A DNA stretch of 64,000 nucleotides. It comes from Synechococcus sp. PCC 7336 (GTDB lineage: Bacteria; Cyanobacteriota; Cyanobacteriia; Thermostichales; PCC-7336). Both the position numbers and the translations under genes were made by a program. The DNA is taken from positions 1,054,001 to 1,118,000 of the forward strand of contig NZ_CM001776.1 of assembly GCF_000332275.1 (NCBI RefSeq), in the 5' to 3' direction. Of this stretch, positions 16,813-25,319 are shown in pieces. Each line of letters begins with the position of its first letter. The first letter of the stretch is position 1. Below the pieces are notes generated by a model, which was not told the origin of the DNA, made no database searches, and saw only the letters and a program-made list of their open reading frames with translations.

Positions 16813-17637
16813 TTGAAGAGTGATTCATTTTTCTATAAACTGTTTGCCAAATATCCCGACAGTTTCTTGCAGTTGCTCGGTCAACCCGAGTGTGCAGCGG
16901 ACTATGTATTTGATTCGGTTGAGGTCAAAGAGCGGTTTCAAGTCGAGATTAAAAACAAGGCTTTCCGCATCGATGGTATTTTTCGACCGCGCGATCCCAG
17001 CTCGAGGCTACCGACGATTGTAACGGAAGTTCAATTTCAAAAGGACGATCTCCTGCATCGTCGCCTATTCAGCGAAATCTCGCTCTACCTTTATCTCCAT
17101 CCAGAAGTCAGCGATTGGAAAGCCGCAGTCATTTGGCCCAATCGGCAATTAGCTAACAGTGACACCCTCCCATTTCAAGAGCTCTTCGATAGCGGCAGAA
17201 TTCAACCCATCTACTTAGATGAGTTGGCTCTGGATAATTTACCCTTGGGAGCTGCCATCGCTCGACTGGCGATCGAGCCGTCCCGGGAAGCGGAGGAACG
17301 GTTTGCTCAGGTGGTTCGCTCGGTTCGTCAGGAAATTGACGATTCCAACCTTCAAGAGGAGATAATCAAGTTAATTGAAGAAATGGCGATTGAACGGTTT
17401 CCCTCACTTTCCAAGCAGGAGGTTGCACAAATGTTGGGCTTTGCCAAGCTTGAAGATACTCGGGTTTACAAGGAAGTCTTTGCTGAAGGCAAGCAGGACA
17501 ATGCTCGTGCAGTTTTCGAGAAGTTACTGCAGAGGGGCTTTTCACGAGAGGAAGCTCTCGATATTTCTGGGCTCGATCCCCAAGCCCTAACATTAGACCC
17601 GGAAGAGGAAGCCCTCAACAACTCTACGAACGCTTGA
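16813..17637 (+). CDS. DUF2887 / Rpn-like PD-(D/E)XK nuclease-family protein
   Basis: 274 residues beginning at a TTG that gives the family start MKSDSFFYKLFAKYPDSF. Family features: FRIDGIFRP followed by IVTEVQFQKD, the D and ExQ positions of a PD-(D/E)XK-like core, LHRRLFSEISLYLYL, and a C-terminal tail of helical repeats (KEVFAEGKQDNARAVFEKLLQRGFS). Such proteins are multicopy and mobile in cyanobacteria and related to recombination-promoting Rpn nucleases; activity here is unproven. There is no transposase or IR flanking it, and it is intact. Confidence 0.85.
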   Translation: MKSDSFFYKLFAKYPDSFLQLLGQPECAADYVFDSVEVKERFQVEIKNKAFRIDGIFRPRDPSSRLPTIVTEVQFQKDDLLHRRLFSEISLYLYLHPEVSDWKAAVIWPNRQLANSDTLPFQELFDSGRIQPIYLDELALDNLPLGAAIARLAIEPSREAEERFAQVVRSVRQEIDDSNLQEEIIKLIEEMAIERFPSLSKQEVAQMLGFAKLEDTRVYKEVFAEGKQDNARAVFEKLLQRGFSREEALDISGLDPQALTLDPEEEALNNSTNA

Positions 17638-17760
17638 GCCCCTCACTTAATGGACTACTCCGTTGAATCGAGAGATGCTCTTGGTAGAATCTGAGTGGCT
17701 TCGACAAAAAGTATACTTTACCTTGTCAATTTATTGCGCCTCCAGGTTCGCTCGCATTCC

Positions 17761-18558
17761 ATGAATTGGCAGCAACGGCTGGCGATCGCCCTCGACCCAC
17801 TCGAATCCCAGACGGGCAAAGTCATCAATGGAATGATGGCCCTATTTGTGCTGGCATTCTCGGCTCTATTTGTGGCAGAAACTTATCCTCTGCCCGAGGC
17901 TGTGCAGCAGGGGCTAGATTTGGCCGATACGGCCATTTTGGCGGTGTTTACAGTGGAATACGGGCTGCGATTTTTGGCGGCAAAGTCGAAGGTTCGCTAT
18001 CTGTGTAGCTTCTATTCGGTTATCGACTTGTTAGCGATCGCCCCTTTGTGGCTCGGTCTGTTGGATGTGCGATTTGTTCGGTTTGTGCGGTTGGTGGAGG
18101 GATTTCGGATTTTGCGGCTGGTCCGATTTGTGGATAGCAATCCTTGGCCGGGGGGCGATCGCCGCACTGACAAGCTCATTATTGGCCGGATTATTTTCAC
18201 CTTGTTTGCGATCGTCTTTGTCTATTCCGGCTCGATCTACGAGATGGAACATGCCGCTAACCCGACTGTATTTCGCACGTTTTTAGATGCGTTTTATTTC
18301 TCGGTGGTTACCATGACCACAGTGGGGTTTGGAGATATGACTCCAGTTTCGGGGGGCGGGCGTCTGTTCACGGTGTTGATGATTTTGACGGGCATTGCGC
18401 TGATTCCCTGGCAGATCGGAGATTTAATTCAGCGTCTGGCTAAATCTCGCGCTCCGGTTGAGGCGGCCTGCACCCACTGCGGTCTGGCCTTTCACGAGGC
18501 CGATGCCCTGTTTTGTCGCCGTTGCGGACAGTCCCTCAGCCAGGTTGAGAAAGTGTGA
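17761..18558 (+). CDS. Voltage-gated potassium-channel-like protein with C-terminal zinc ribbon
   Basis: 265 residues from the ATG at 17761 (a GTG at 17695 would add 22). Six membrane segments can be traced. The fourth (about 103-124) has Arg at regular three- or four-residue spacing (RFVRFVRLVEGFRILRLVRF), a voltage-sensor pattern. The pore loop carries TTVGFGD (186-192), the potassium selectivity filter. The C-terminus adds a CxxC...CxxC zinc ribbon (Cys237, Cys240, Cys252, Cys255) on the cytoplasmic side. This tail could bind zinc and gate or tether the channel. The family call is firm, gating properties are inference. Confidence 0.9.
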   Translation: MNWQQRLAIALDPLESQTGKVINGMMALFVLAFSALFVAETYPLPEAVQQGLDLADTAILAVFTVEYGLRFLAAKSKVRYLCSFYSVIDLLAIAPLWLGLLDVRFVRFVRLVEGFRILRLVRFVDSNPWPGGDRRTDKLIIGRIIFTLFAIVFVYSGSIYEMEHAANPTVFRTFLDAFYFSVVTMTTVGFGDMTPVSGGGRLFTVLMILTGIALIPWQIGDLIQRLAKSRAPVEAACTHCGLAFHEADALFCRRCGQSLSQVEKV

Positions 18559-18716
18559 CGGCGATCGTAGTTCTAATGAGAAGCGCTAAGCCTTGGCAAG
18601 AACAATTGCGATCGCCCCAGATTTGGCCGACTGTGTCCGATACTGAGGCGATCGGGCTCGGTAGTCGAAGTTTTGCAGCTCGACAGGGCTAATCCGGTAG
18701 GTGAACCAGGTGGGCT

Positions 18717-19571
18717 ATGAGGCTAAAAACGAAGCTCGTTTCGGGCTGGGAGGATTACCAACCCCAGCACGTTTCTGCAACAGCCAAGCGCGAATTGGCA
18801 GGGTCCCCCTGCAAAATCCTTTCTACCCACTTGCACCAAATGGCTGTGGAGAGAGCTGCTCGGAATGGGACTTACGATCGCCATTTGCAAGAGATTTTGC
18901 TGGAGAAAAAGGGCGATCGGGCAGATGCCGATATAGAGATTTTGGCTTTAGATCGATTGTTTCGGAAAAGTACTGCAGGCATTGAGCCCATCAAACGGTT
19001 TGTGGGGGGGCTGCTGTCTCCCCTCGATCTGCCTAACTATCCCACCGAACTCAACTGCCAGATCGATGTGTTTGCCTATGCGTTTTTGAAGGGCGCTAAG
19101 AACTTCGATCTGTTGCTCGATTGTTCGGCAAATAATCGGGAGTTTGTGCGCGCGCGGGCGGGCTGGTTGAAAAGCTTGCGGGCGATCGAGCAGTTCGAGC
19201 TGTTTGGCAATTTTGGTCGCGAGAGTGGGGCCGATTTAGAGCGGTACCGATGGGTTAGGGACATCGTTATTCGTCCGTCATCCCGGGACGAGCGTCGCGT
19301 TTTGGCGTCTTTATTGGTCAGTGGACCTTCGATGCTTTCGCAGATTTCTGCCGATCTGGGGTTGAATTACGATTTGGGGCCGAGAACGCTGGCGGGGTTT
19401 CTCAACTCTGGGGTTGTGGTGGCCTGTCAAGATGTTTATGGGACTAGGCCGTCTGAGGCGACGTTCAAAATTGATGAGGCATCCTTGCCGATCGCGATCT
19501 ATTGCGTACGAGAAACGGTAGGACTAGATCTACTGGCTCTTCTTGAAGATGTATTGCCCAGTGAGGATTAG
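18717..19571 (+). CDS. Hypothetical protein upstream of mscS (284 aa)
   Basis: 284 residues, soluble, not recognised. The first 100 residues are polar and helical; a central block reads FDLLLDCSANNREFVRARAGW. The C-terminal part (about 195-245) resembles a winged helix (RRVLASLLVSGPSMLSQISADLGLNYDL), so DNA binding is conceivable. The gene ends 5 bp before the ATG of the MscS channel, so the two are almost surely co-transcribed. Composition is native. No function can be assigned. Confidence 0.7.
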   Translation: MRLKTKLVSGWEDYQPQHVSATAKRELAGSPCKILSTHLHQMAVERAARNGTYDRHLQEILLEKKGDRADADIEILALDRLFRKSTAGIEPIKRFVGGLLSPLDLPNYPTELNCQIDVFAYAFLKGAKNFDLLLDCSANNREFVRARAGWLKSLRAIEQFELFGNFGRESGADLERYRWVRDIVIRPSSRDERRVLASLLVSGPSMLSQISADLGLNYDLGPRTLAGFLNSGVVVACQDVYGTRPSEATFKIDEASLPIAIYCVRETVGLDLLALLEDVLPSED

Positions 19572-19576
19572 ATTCA

Positions 19577-20458
19577 ATGGAAGATATGGTTGAGGCTGTC
19601 TTAAATCCTTATGTCATTCTCTATTTAACAATTGTCATTGTCGGGCAAATGATTTATCCGTTGGTGACGTTTTGGCGGCATCGCGCGATCGCCCAAAAAC
19701 GTCGCGATCGAAAGTTGTCTGAGGGGACGCTGGCGCTGCGCTTTCAACGGCTGATCGATCGCCGAGTTAGTGCAGTTGTGCAAAGCTCTATTTTGCTAAT
19801 TACAGTTGTTATTGTCCCGTTTATCTTGTACTACTTCGATCCCCTCAACTCATCTGGAGAGGGGGGGCGAGTGGGCTTGGCCGTTATCTTTATTTCGTTA
19901 ATTCTGTGGTTGGCCTTTACGGGTACCGATCTCATGAAGGCATTTTTGGGGGGATTGGCGTTTAAAACGTTGGTGGCGTTCAAGCAGCCGTTTACGCTTG
20001 GCGATCGGGTTTCTCTGGCTGGGTTTGAAGGTAAGGTGCTCGATTTAGGCACGTTTTTTGTGACCTTACAAACCCTCAATGACGATCTAATTAGTATTCC
20101 CACTCTCTCGTTATGGAGTGAGGTGTTGAGTTCTGCGAATGCTGGCAAGCGCTCTTCGTTGTGTGTCATAGAGTTCTATTTGGCGCCCTTTGTGACTGCC
20201 GAGCAACGGCAACAGGCTGAGGATGCTGTTTGGGATGCGATTCAGTCTTCGGCCTATTTCGATCCTTCCAAACCGATGCAAATCTATCTCTCGCAAAATT
20301 CCGATTCGATTCAGTTGACGGCAAAAGCTTATGTGGCTTCTACCTATAACGAGCCTCTGTTTGCCAGTGATGTGAGTCGGGCGTTTCTGGATTTTGTCTC
20401 CGATCGCGGGATTCCGATTGCTGCAGGGGGATGGGAGTTGTCTGCGGAGCTGCATTGA
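19577..20458 (+). CDS. Small-conductance mechanosensitive channel (MscS family)
   Basis: 293 residues with three hydrophobic segments (about 10-32, 70-92 and 100-125), the third continuing into a Gly/Ala-rich pore helix (MKAFLGGLAFKTLVAFKQP). The cytoplasmic beta domain follows (FTLGDRVSLAGFEGKVLDLGTFFVTLQTLNDDLISIP). This corresponds to the MscS signature region, where the channel opens on membrane tension to release osmolytes. Final residues form the alpha/beta cap. It sits 5 bp after the 284-residue hypothetical gene and 64 bp before the YbjN-like gene. Confidence 0.88.
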   Translation: MEDMVEAVLNPYVILYLTIVIVGQMIYPLVTFWRHRAIAQKRRDRKLSEGTLALRFQRLIDRRVSAVVQSSILLITVVIVPFILYYFDPLNSSGEGGRVGLAVIFISLILWLAFTGTDLMKAFLGGLAFKTLVAFKQPFTLGDRVSLAGFEGKVLDLGTFFVTLQTLNDDLISIPTLSLWSEVLSSANAGKRSSLCVIEFYLAPFVTAEQRQQAEDAVWDAIQSSAYFDPSKPMQIYLSQNSDSIQLTAKAYVASTYNEPLFASDVSRAFLDFVSDRGIPIAAGGWELSAELH

Positions 20459-20522
20459 CGGTCTGCTTGGGGGTTTAAGGCGGGCGGTATAGTGAAGGTG
20501 AGTTTAGAGGTGAGGGGATCTC

Positions 20523-20996
20523 ATGGCTGATACCGAGTCGATTGCTGTTGAGTCTGGTGACCAGTTGGAGTCTGCTGGTACTGGTGCAATATCTTACGAG
20601 GATACGATCGCGACTGCGATTTCGGCTTTGAAGGATGAGGGGGAGGCTGCTTACGAACGTCGCGAGGATGAGGGGCATTTTTGGACGTTTAAGTATGGGA
20701 CGGTGAATGTTTTTGTGCATCTGACGGGGGAGACAGAGACCGATACGTTTACGGTCTGGTCGCCTGTGTTAGCTCTGCCCAGTAAGGATGATGCGGCACT
20801 AGCGATGGATTTGTTGCGGAAGAATTGGTTGGAGACTTCGGAGGCTCAGTTTGCGGTTTGGGACGATCGGGTGGTGGTTTGTGCGACGCGATCGTTGGAG
20901 GATACTTCGGTGGGGGAGGTTGCTCGGGTGATTACGATTGTGGCGACGATGGCGGATTATTATGACGAGGTTTTGATTGCGGAGTATGGGGCTTAG
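20523..20996 (+). CDS. YbjN-domain-like protein
   Basis: 157 residues. After a polar N-terminus, the sequence follows the YbjN/secretion-chaperone-like alpha/beta pattern: WTFKYGTVNVFVHLTGETETDTFTVWSPVLALPSKDDAALAMDLLRKNWL, FAVWDDRVVVCATRSLEDTSVGEV, and a final helix. Family members act as regulators or chaperone-like factors; in cyanobacteria none has a settled role that I can name. It is the last gene before a repeat-rich spacer. Confidence 0.7.
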   Translation: MADTESIAVESGDQLESAGTGAISYEDTIATAISALKDEGEAAYERREDEGHFWTFKYGTVNVFVHLTGETETDTFTVWSPVLALPSKDDAALAMDLLRKNWLETSEAQFAVWDDRVVVCATRSLEDTSVGEVARVITIVATMADYYDEVLIAEYGA

Positions 20997-21033
20997 TCGT
21001 TGTTGGGAGATCTTGGCTAAAAGCCCTAGGTCG

Positions 21034-21093
21034 TGGGGGGAGTGTCGACTCCCCCCACACCCCCCCGACCAGGGGACGGCCCGCTTCCCCTGG
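21034..21093 (+). repeat. Two adjacent GC-rich hairpins
   Basis: First hairpin 21034-21059: stem GTGGGGGGAGT, loop GTCG, perfect 11-bp return arm. Second hairpin 21069-21093: CCAGGGGA, nine-base loop, TCCCCTGG. A third C-run/G-run pair follows. They sit 38 bp after the YbjN-like gene, in a 349-bp gene-free spacer that also contains repeat A. They could serve as a terminator or REP-like element; there is no T run. Confidence 0.75.
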
Positions 21094-21235
21094 ACCCCTC
21101 CGATGGGGGGTGGGGTTGGGGTTGGCGGGGCGAGAGGCTGGGAGACTGTTGGCTTGATTTGAGGGTTCTTCTCGCCCCTGTGTGCTGCTTTGAGATGTTG
21201 CCGCAGTTGCGCTGCGATTGTCCGTCCGGCTGTTG

Positions 21236-21280
21236 CTCCCCTCTCCCTGGGGAGAGGGGCCGGGGGTGAGGGCCATGCAG
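21236..21280 (+). repeat. Dispersed repeat A, copy 2
   Basis: Same 45-bp sequence as 5903-5947 with one substitution (GGGCC for GGGCT). Even the following bases (TATCGAACT) resemble copy 1, where CTATCGAACT also follows, so the true element is about 60 bp. It lies 66 bp upstream of the lipoate-ligase-family gene. Confidence 0.82.
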
Positions 21281-21345
21281 GTATCGAACTAAAGCAGTCT
21301 GCGTTGTAAGCTTTTGGGCTGTTTTTTGAGCAATAGGTAGTTTTT

Positions 21346-22110
21346 GTGAAATTGGGGTGGTTGCTTCCCTTTTGTCGGCGATCGGGGGCGGTGCAGATGG
21401 CGATTGACCGCTGGTTGCTCGATCGGGTTGAGATGGGGGAAATGGAGGGGCCGGTTTTGCGGTTTTATCAGTGGGCGGCTCCGACGCTGTCCCTGGGGTT
21501 TCATCAGAAGTTGAGTTCGCTGCCGAAAGGGGTCGGGGAACTGGATGTGGTGCGGCGGCCTACGGGGGGGCGGGCGGTGTTGCATCAGGCGACGGGGGAG
21601 TTGGGGGATTTGACTTATGGCATTGTGGCCGATGGGTTGGGGACTCATCGGCGTCGAGCTTACGAGCGGCTCTGTCAGTTTTTGCGGCGGGGGTTGCTGG
21701 ATTTGGGGGTGGAGGTGAGCTTTGGCGAGGGGGGACGGGGGTATGTGGGGGAGGCGAGTTGCTTTCGGACGGCGACGGCGGCAGATTTGTGTTGGCGGGG
21801 TCGCAAGCTGGTGGGAAGTGCGCAGGTGTGGCGGCGACAGGTGGTGTTGCAGCACGGCACGATTTTGTTACAGCCCGATCGCGAATTGTGGGAGCGGGTG
21901 TTGCCCGGTTCCAGTCAGGGGGTGGTGGGGGTGAATGAGGTGTTGTCCAATCCAGTAGAGATAGACCGCGCGATCGCGACTCTGACCCATGCGGCTAGCG
22001 ATTGTTTGGGGGTTCGCTGGCAACCCCTGAGCTTGTCTGGGGAAGACTGGCAAGTAATTGCCGATCTTTCGAGCCAATTTTCCCTGCCATCTGCCACACG
22101 GCAGAAGTAG
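21346..22110 (+). CDS. Lipoate-protein ligase A family protein (BPL/LplA domain)
   Basis: 254 residues starting with GTG. Family pattern: LRFYQWAAPTLSLGFHQK, then VVRRPTGGRAVLHQATGELGDLTYGI with the RRxTGGRAVxH lipoyl-AMP binding motif, later SCFRTATAADLCWRGRKLVGSAQVWRR with the catalytic-type Lys. Such proteins attach lipoate (or octanoate) to E2 and GcvH proteins. The C-terminal accessory domain is short, so it could be an octanoyl transferase of the LipM type instead. It is G-rich on the coding strand. The pentapeptide gene follows within 29 bp. Confidence 0.85.
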   Translation: MKLGWLLPFCRRSGAVQMAIDRWLLDRVEMGEMEGPVLRFYQWAAPTLSLGFHQKLSSLPKGVGELDVVRRPTGGRAVLHQATGELGDLTYGIVADGLGTHRRRAYERLCQFLRRGLLDLGVEVSFGEGGRGYVGEASCFRTATAADLCWRGRKLVGSAQVWRRQVVLQHGTILLQPDRELWERVLPGSSQGVVGVNEVLSNPVEIDRAIATLTHAASDCLGVRWQPLSLSGEDWQVIADLSSQFSLPSATRQK

Positions 22111-22138
22111 GGTAGAGAAAACCCACTGTTGCACGGCA

Positions 22139-23380
22139 ATGCTGCCTGATTCCGACCGTTCGCAATTGCCTTTCGATCCAACTGGCCTGACTGCCGATGC
22201 ATTGGCGGCGGAAACTCGGTCCCGTCGATCTCGCCGCGATCGCGATCCATCGGCGTCTCTGGTGAACGATCGCCGCTGGCAGGGGGGGTTACTCGTGGCT
22301 CTGGCCGTGCTGTTGCTAGGAGGGGCACTGGAGTGGGCCTGGTTGGGGCTGATGGGGGCGATCGCTCTGATTGTGCTGTCGGTGCCGATTATTTTTCCGC
22401 CGCTGAGGCGGGCGTTTCTGAGTTCGATTTTTGGACAGCGCATCGAGTTGCTGTTCTGTTGGCTGCTGCTGTTTGTGGGGGTAGGGGCGCTGTTGCAGTT
22501 TGCGGGGGTGTTGGGGAGAATCAATCGCTGGTCGGAGGAGGTGAATTGGAGTGCTCTCGGAGCGGTGGGCCAAATTGCGATCGCGGTTGTGGCCTTGTGG
22601 GTGGCGTGGCAGCAGGTGCGTACGTCGGTGCAACTGACTAGCCAGCAGAACCGGATTACGCAGCAACAGACCATTGATGCCTATTTCCAAGGGATTTCGG
22701 ATCTGGTGCTGAACGATGAGGGGCTGTTGGAGGATTGGCCGCTGGAGCGGGCGATCGCGGCGGGGCGGACGGCGGCGATTTTGCGAGGGGCAGACCCGGC
22801 GAATAAGGCGCGGGTGCTGCGCTTTCTCTCGGTTTCAAATTTGTTGAGCCCGCTCAAGCGGGATGGGCATTTGGGACGGCCGATTTTGGATGGCAAGGGT
22901 TGGTATTTGCGCGATCGCGTCAAAGGCGTTCGCGTAGTGGATTTAGGAGCTATCTTGGCGGGAACGGATCTGTCCTACACAGACTTGCGGGGCATCGACC
23001 TGAGCGATATCAATCTCAGCGATGCGGATTTGCGCGGCAGCGATTTGTCCTATGCCAATTTGGTCATGACGAATTTGATGCGGGTCAATTTGACGGGGGC
23101 GGATGTGGGCGAAGCCAATTTGTTCGTGCGCAATGCTAAGACGGCAAGCCCTTACCGGCGGGGGGAGAAACGCAATTTTAAGACGGGGGAGTGTACGGGG
23201 GCGCTTGTGAAGGGGGCCAATTTTACGGGGGCAACCTTATCGGAGGAAATCCATTATTACGTCTGTGCTTGGGGGGGAGAGAGGACGCGGAGGACGGTCC
23301 CCGGGGGGTGTGGCTCGATTCCGAATAAGCTGGAGGCGAGCGAGACAGAGGCGAGCGAGATAGAGACTGTGAAGGAGTAG
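22139..23380 (+). CDS. Membrane protein with pentapeptide repeats
   Basis: 413 residues from the ATG at 22139 (the frame opens earlier inside the ligase gene). Four hydrophobic segments lie at about 43-63, 68-86, 105-130 and 142-160. A conserved linker follows (QQQTIDAYFQGISDLVLNDEGLLEDW). The pentapeptide-repeat solenoid (about 280-350, LSYTDLRGIDLSDINLSDADLRG and more) comes next, with a gap around 350-370 before two last repeats (VKGANFTGATLSEE). The acidic tail contains ETEASEIE repeats. Proteins of this build are common in cyanobacteria and their function is unknown. Probably an operon with the ligase-family gene. Confidence 0.85.
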   Translation: MLPDSDRSQLPFDPTGLTADALAAETRSRRSRRDRDPSASLVNDRRWQGGLLVALAVLLLGGALEWAWLGLMGAIALIVLSVPIIFPPLRRAFLSSIFGQRIELLFCWLLLFVGVGALLQFAGVLGRINRWSEEVNWSALGAVGQIAIAVVALWVAWQQVRTSVQLTSQQNRITQQQTIDAYFQGISDLVLNDEGLLEDWPLERAIAAGRTAAILRGADPANKARVLRFLSVSNLLSPLKRDGHLGRPILDGKGWYLRDRVKGVRVVDLGAILAGTDLSYTDLRGIDLSDINLSDADLRGSDLSYANLVMTNLMRVNLTGADVGEANLFVRNAKTASPYRRGEKRNFKTGECTGALVKGANFTGATLSEEIHYYVCAWGGERTRRTVPGGCGSIPNKLEASETEASEIETVKE

Positions 23381-23388
23381 ACCTGCTT

Positions 23389-23453
23389 CTCCCCTCTCCC
23401 AAACTTACGGCTGACGCCACGCTTCGCGAGGGGAGAGGGGCCGGGGGTGAGGG
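23389..23453 (+). repeat. Dispersed repeat A, longer variant
   Basis: Begins and ends like copies at 5903 and 21236 (CTCCCCTCTCCC ... GGGAGAGGGGCCGGGGGTGAGGG) but carries about 22 extra bases (AAACTTACGGCTGACGCCAC followed by GCTTCGCGAG) between the arms, itself containing a short inverted pair. It starts 8 bp after the stop of the pentapeptide gene and could double as its terminator. Confidence 0.78.
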
Positions 23454-23590
23454 GCTGGTTCGATGTCAAATGCACAGGCTAGCTGACCCCGTTGCCACAG
23501 CGATCGCCGTCACAGACCGAGCTGGTAAAACGAATACAGTAGGAATATCGGTTGCGTTCGACCGGTACGGTCTTGCGGAGGATCTATCCC

Positions 23591-24553
23591 GTGACGTTTG
23601 CTACATTTCCCCGCTGCGCCCTCAAATCGCGGTTCGGTCTAGCGGCGATGTTCCTGCTGGCGTGGGCGAGCATTGCACGCGCAGCCAACCCGTTGAAGGA
23701 AGCCACCGTCGATCGCGTCGTGAATTCCGTCATGGTGGAACTGCAGCAAAACCCTGCCAAAGCCGCTGCCGTGGCTGATGTCCTTATCCCCGACGACTTG
23801 CTCTACACCGGACAAACATCGCTGGCTCAAATGATCTTTGACGATGCTTCGCTGGTGCGCGTCGGGCAGAATTCTCGGTTTCAGTTTATGCCGAGCGAGC
23901 GACAGTTCGTCTTGGATAAGGGGGTGATGGTGATGATTACGCCGCCGGGAGCGGGCGGGGCAGAGATTGTCACGCCATCGGCGATCGCCGGAGTGCAGGG
24001 CAGTTTGGTCATGGCCAACTCGCGGGAAGTGGATGGCGTCGCGAGCACCCTCTTTCTGAATTTCACCAGTGTGGCTCAACTGCTCGATCGCGATCGCAAC
24101 GCAATCGGCACTCTTCAACCGGGCGAAGTGGCCCTCGTATCTGACGGGCAGGTGTTGGCGATCGCTCGCTTCGATCGCTGCAGTGCGGTAGAAAACGGCC
24201 CTCTGCTGACGGGCTTGCACCTCAGTCACGACAACCTGCTAGCGGCAGAATCGCCCGCCGCCCGAGAGACCTTGCAGATGGAGCGAGAGATTCTCATGAG
24301 CCAAGGGGCTTGCGATCGCCAGCAAATTGCCATTTTTGACGAGCCCCCCACCCTCGAGATTCCCGAATTTAGCCGTCCCGACAACCCTCCCCCCGACATC
24401 GAGCCCCCCATCGACCGACCCAGCCAAACCGCGCCTGAAATCGAGCGTCCCCCTCAGCCGCCCCCCCCAATTGCAATCCCGACTCAATCCGATCTGCCGT
24501 CGCAAACCCTCCCCAACGGCTGTCCGCGCAGCACAGTCAAGTCACAATGTTAG
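23591..24553 (+). CDS. Secreted FecR-domain protein
   Basis: 320 residues from a GTG preceded by GGAGG at nine bases; an upstream TTG at 23552 lacks such a site. The N-terminus is a signal peptide (FGLAAMFLLAWASIARAA, cleavage near residue 33). The FecR domain follows: VLIPDDLLYTGQTSLAQMIFDDASLVRVGQNSRFQF and LDKGVMVMITPPGAGGAEIVTPSAIAGVQGS, a beta-rich extracellular module. The C-terminal third is Pro-rich (PPTLEIPEFSRPDNPPPDIEPP). Its role is unknown; no sigma-factor pair is nearby, so the FecR name describes only the domain. Confidence 0.82.
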   Translation: MTFATFPRCALKSRFGLAAMFLLAWASIARAANPLKEATVDRVVNSVMVELQQNPAKAAAVADVLIPDDLLYTGQTSLAQMIFDDASLVRVGQNSRFQFMPSERQFVLDKGVMVMITPPGAGGAEIVTPSAIAGVQGSLVMANSREVDGVASTLFLNFTSVAQLLDRDRNAIGTLQPGEVALVSDGQVLAIARFDRCSAVENGPLLTGLHLSHDNLLAAESPAARETLQMEREILMSQGACDRQQIAIFDEPPTLEIPEFSRPDNPPPDIEPPIDRPSQTAPEIERPPQPPPPIAIPTQSDLPSQTLPNGCPRSTVKSQC

Positions 24554-24617
24554 GGGGGCAAACGAACGATGCCTGTCGAATGGCCATTGCGATCGCAGAA
24601 GAATTTACGATAGAGAT

Positions 24618-25292
24618 ATGAAAACCATTGAGAACGCTGCAATTGCAGCTAGTGCATTCGGGCAAGACTCGCTAGGGGATCTTCAGGCGGAAAAGGCGAT
24701 CGCCTATCCGGTGGTCGAAACGTTTTCCTCCATTCAGGGGGAAGGCGCCTGGACGGGCACGAGTGCATTTTTTATTCGCTTGGCTGGCTGCGATGTGGGC
24801 TGCTGGTTCTGCGATACAAAAGACTCTTGGAATGCTGCCAAGCATCCCCGCTACACCGTTGCTGAATTAGTGGAAGCCACCGTGGCGGCCCATCCCGCGA
24901 TCGCGATCGTGACGGGGGGAGAACCCACCCTCCACGATCTGGCCCCCCTCACCCGAGCTCTGCGATCTCACCACATTCGCGTCCACCTCGAAACCAGCGG
25001 CGCTCGCCCCATCAGCGGCCAATTCGACTGGGTAACCCTCTCGCCCAAACCCAATGCTCCCCCCCACCCATCGGTTTACGAACGGGCGCAGGAACTCAAG
25101 CTGGTGGTGGCTGAGTCTGCTGACTTAGACTGGGCCGAACGGCAAGCAAGTCAAGTGTCTGACCGCGTGGTGAAATATCTGCAGCCAGAGTGGCAAACCC
25201 CCGAGAGTGAGGCACTGGCGATCGCCTATGTATTGGCACATCCAGAATGGCGGTTGAGCTTGCAAACCCACAAATGGCTGGGAGTGCGCTAA
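24618..25292 (+). CDS. queE: 7-carboxy-7-deazaguanine synthase (radical SAM)
   Basis: 224 residues from the ATG at 24618; the longer frame back to 24327 lies within the FecR gene. QueE rearranges carboxytetrahydropterin to carboxydeazaguanine for queuosine-type tRNA modification. The radical SAM cysteines are Cys58, Cys62 and Cys65 (LAGCDVGCWFCDTK). The FSSIQGEGAWTG start, VTGGEPTLHDL, HLETSGARP and WVTLSPKPNA are all family features. No queC, queD or queF gene is adjacent. It converges with the TRAP operon, 27 bp apart. Confidence 0.94.
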   Translation: MKTIENAAIAASAFGQDSLGDLQAEKAIAYPVVETFSSIQGEGAWTGTSAFFIRLAGCDVGCWFCDTKDSWNAAKHPRYTVAELVEATVAAHPAIAIVTGGEPTLHDLAPLTRALRSHHIRVHLETSGARPISGQFDWVTLSPKPNAPPHPSVYERAQELKLVVAESADLDWAERQASQVSDRVVKYLQPEWQTPESEALAIAYVLAHPEWRLSLQTHKWLGVR

Positions 25293-25319
25293 CAGCGACT
25301 GCAGTTGAGCCATGCCTGC

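Noticed and set aside
18576-18692. 38-codon frame MRSAKPWQEQLRSPQIW before the 284-residue gene
   Set aside because: Too short, no ribosome site and no recognisable pattern; could be chance in GC-rich DNA.
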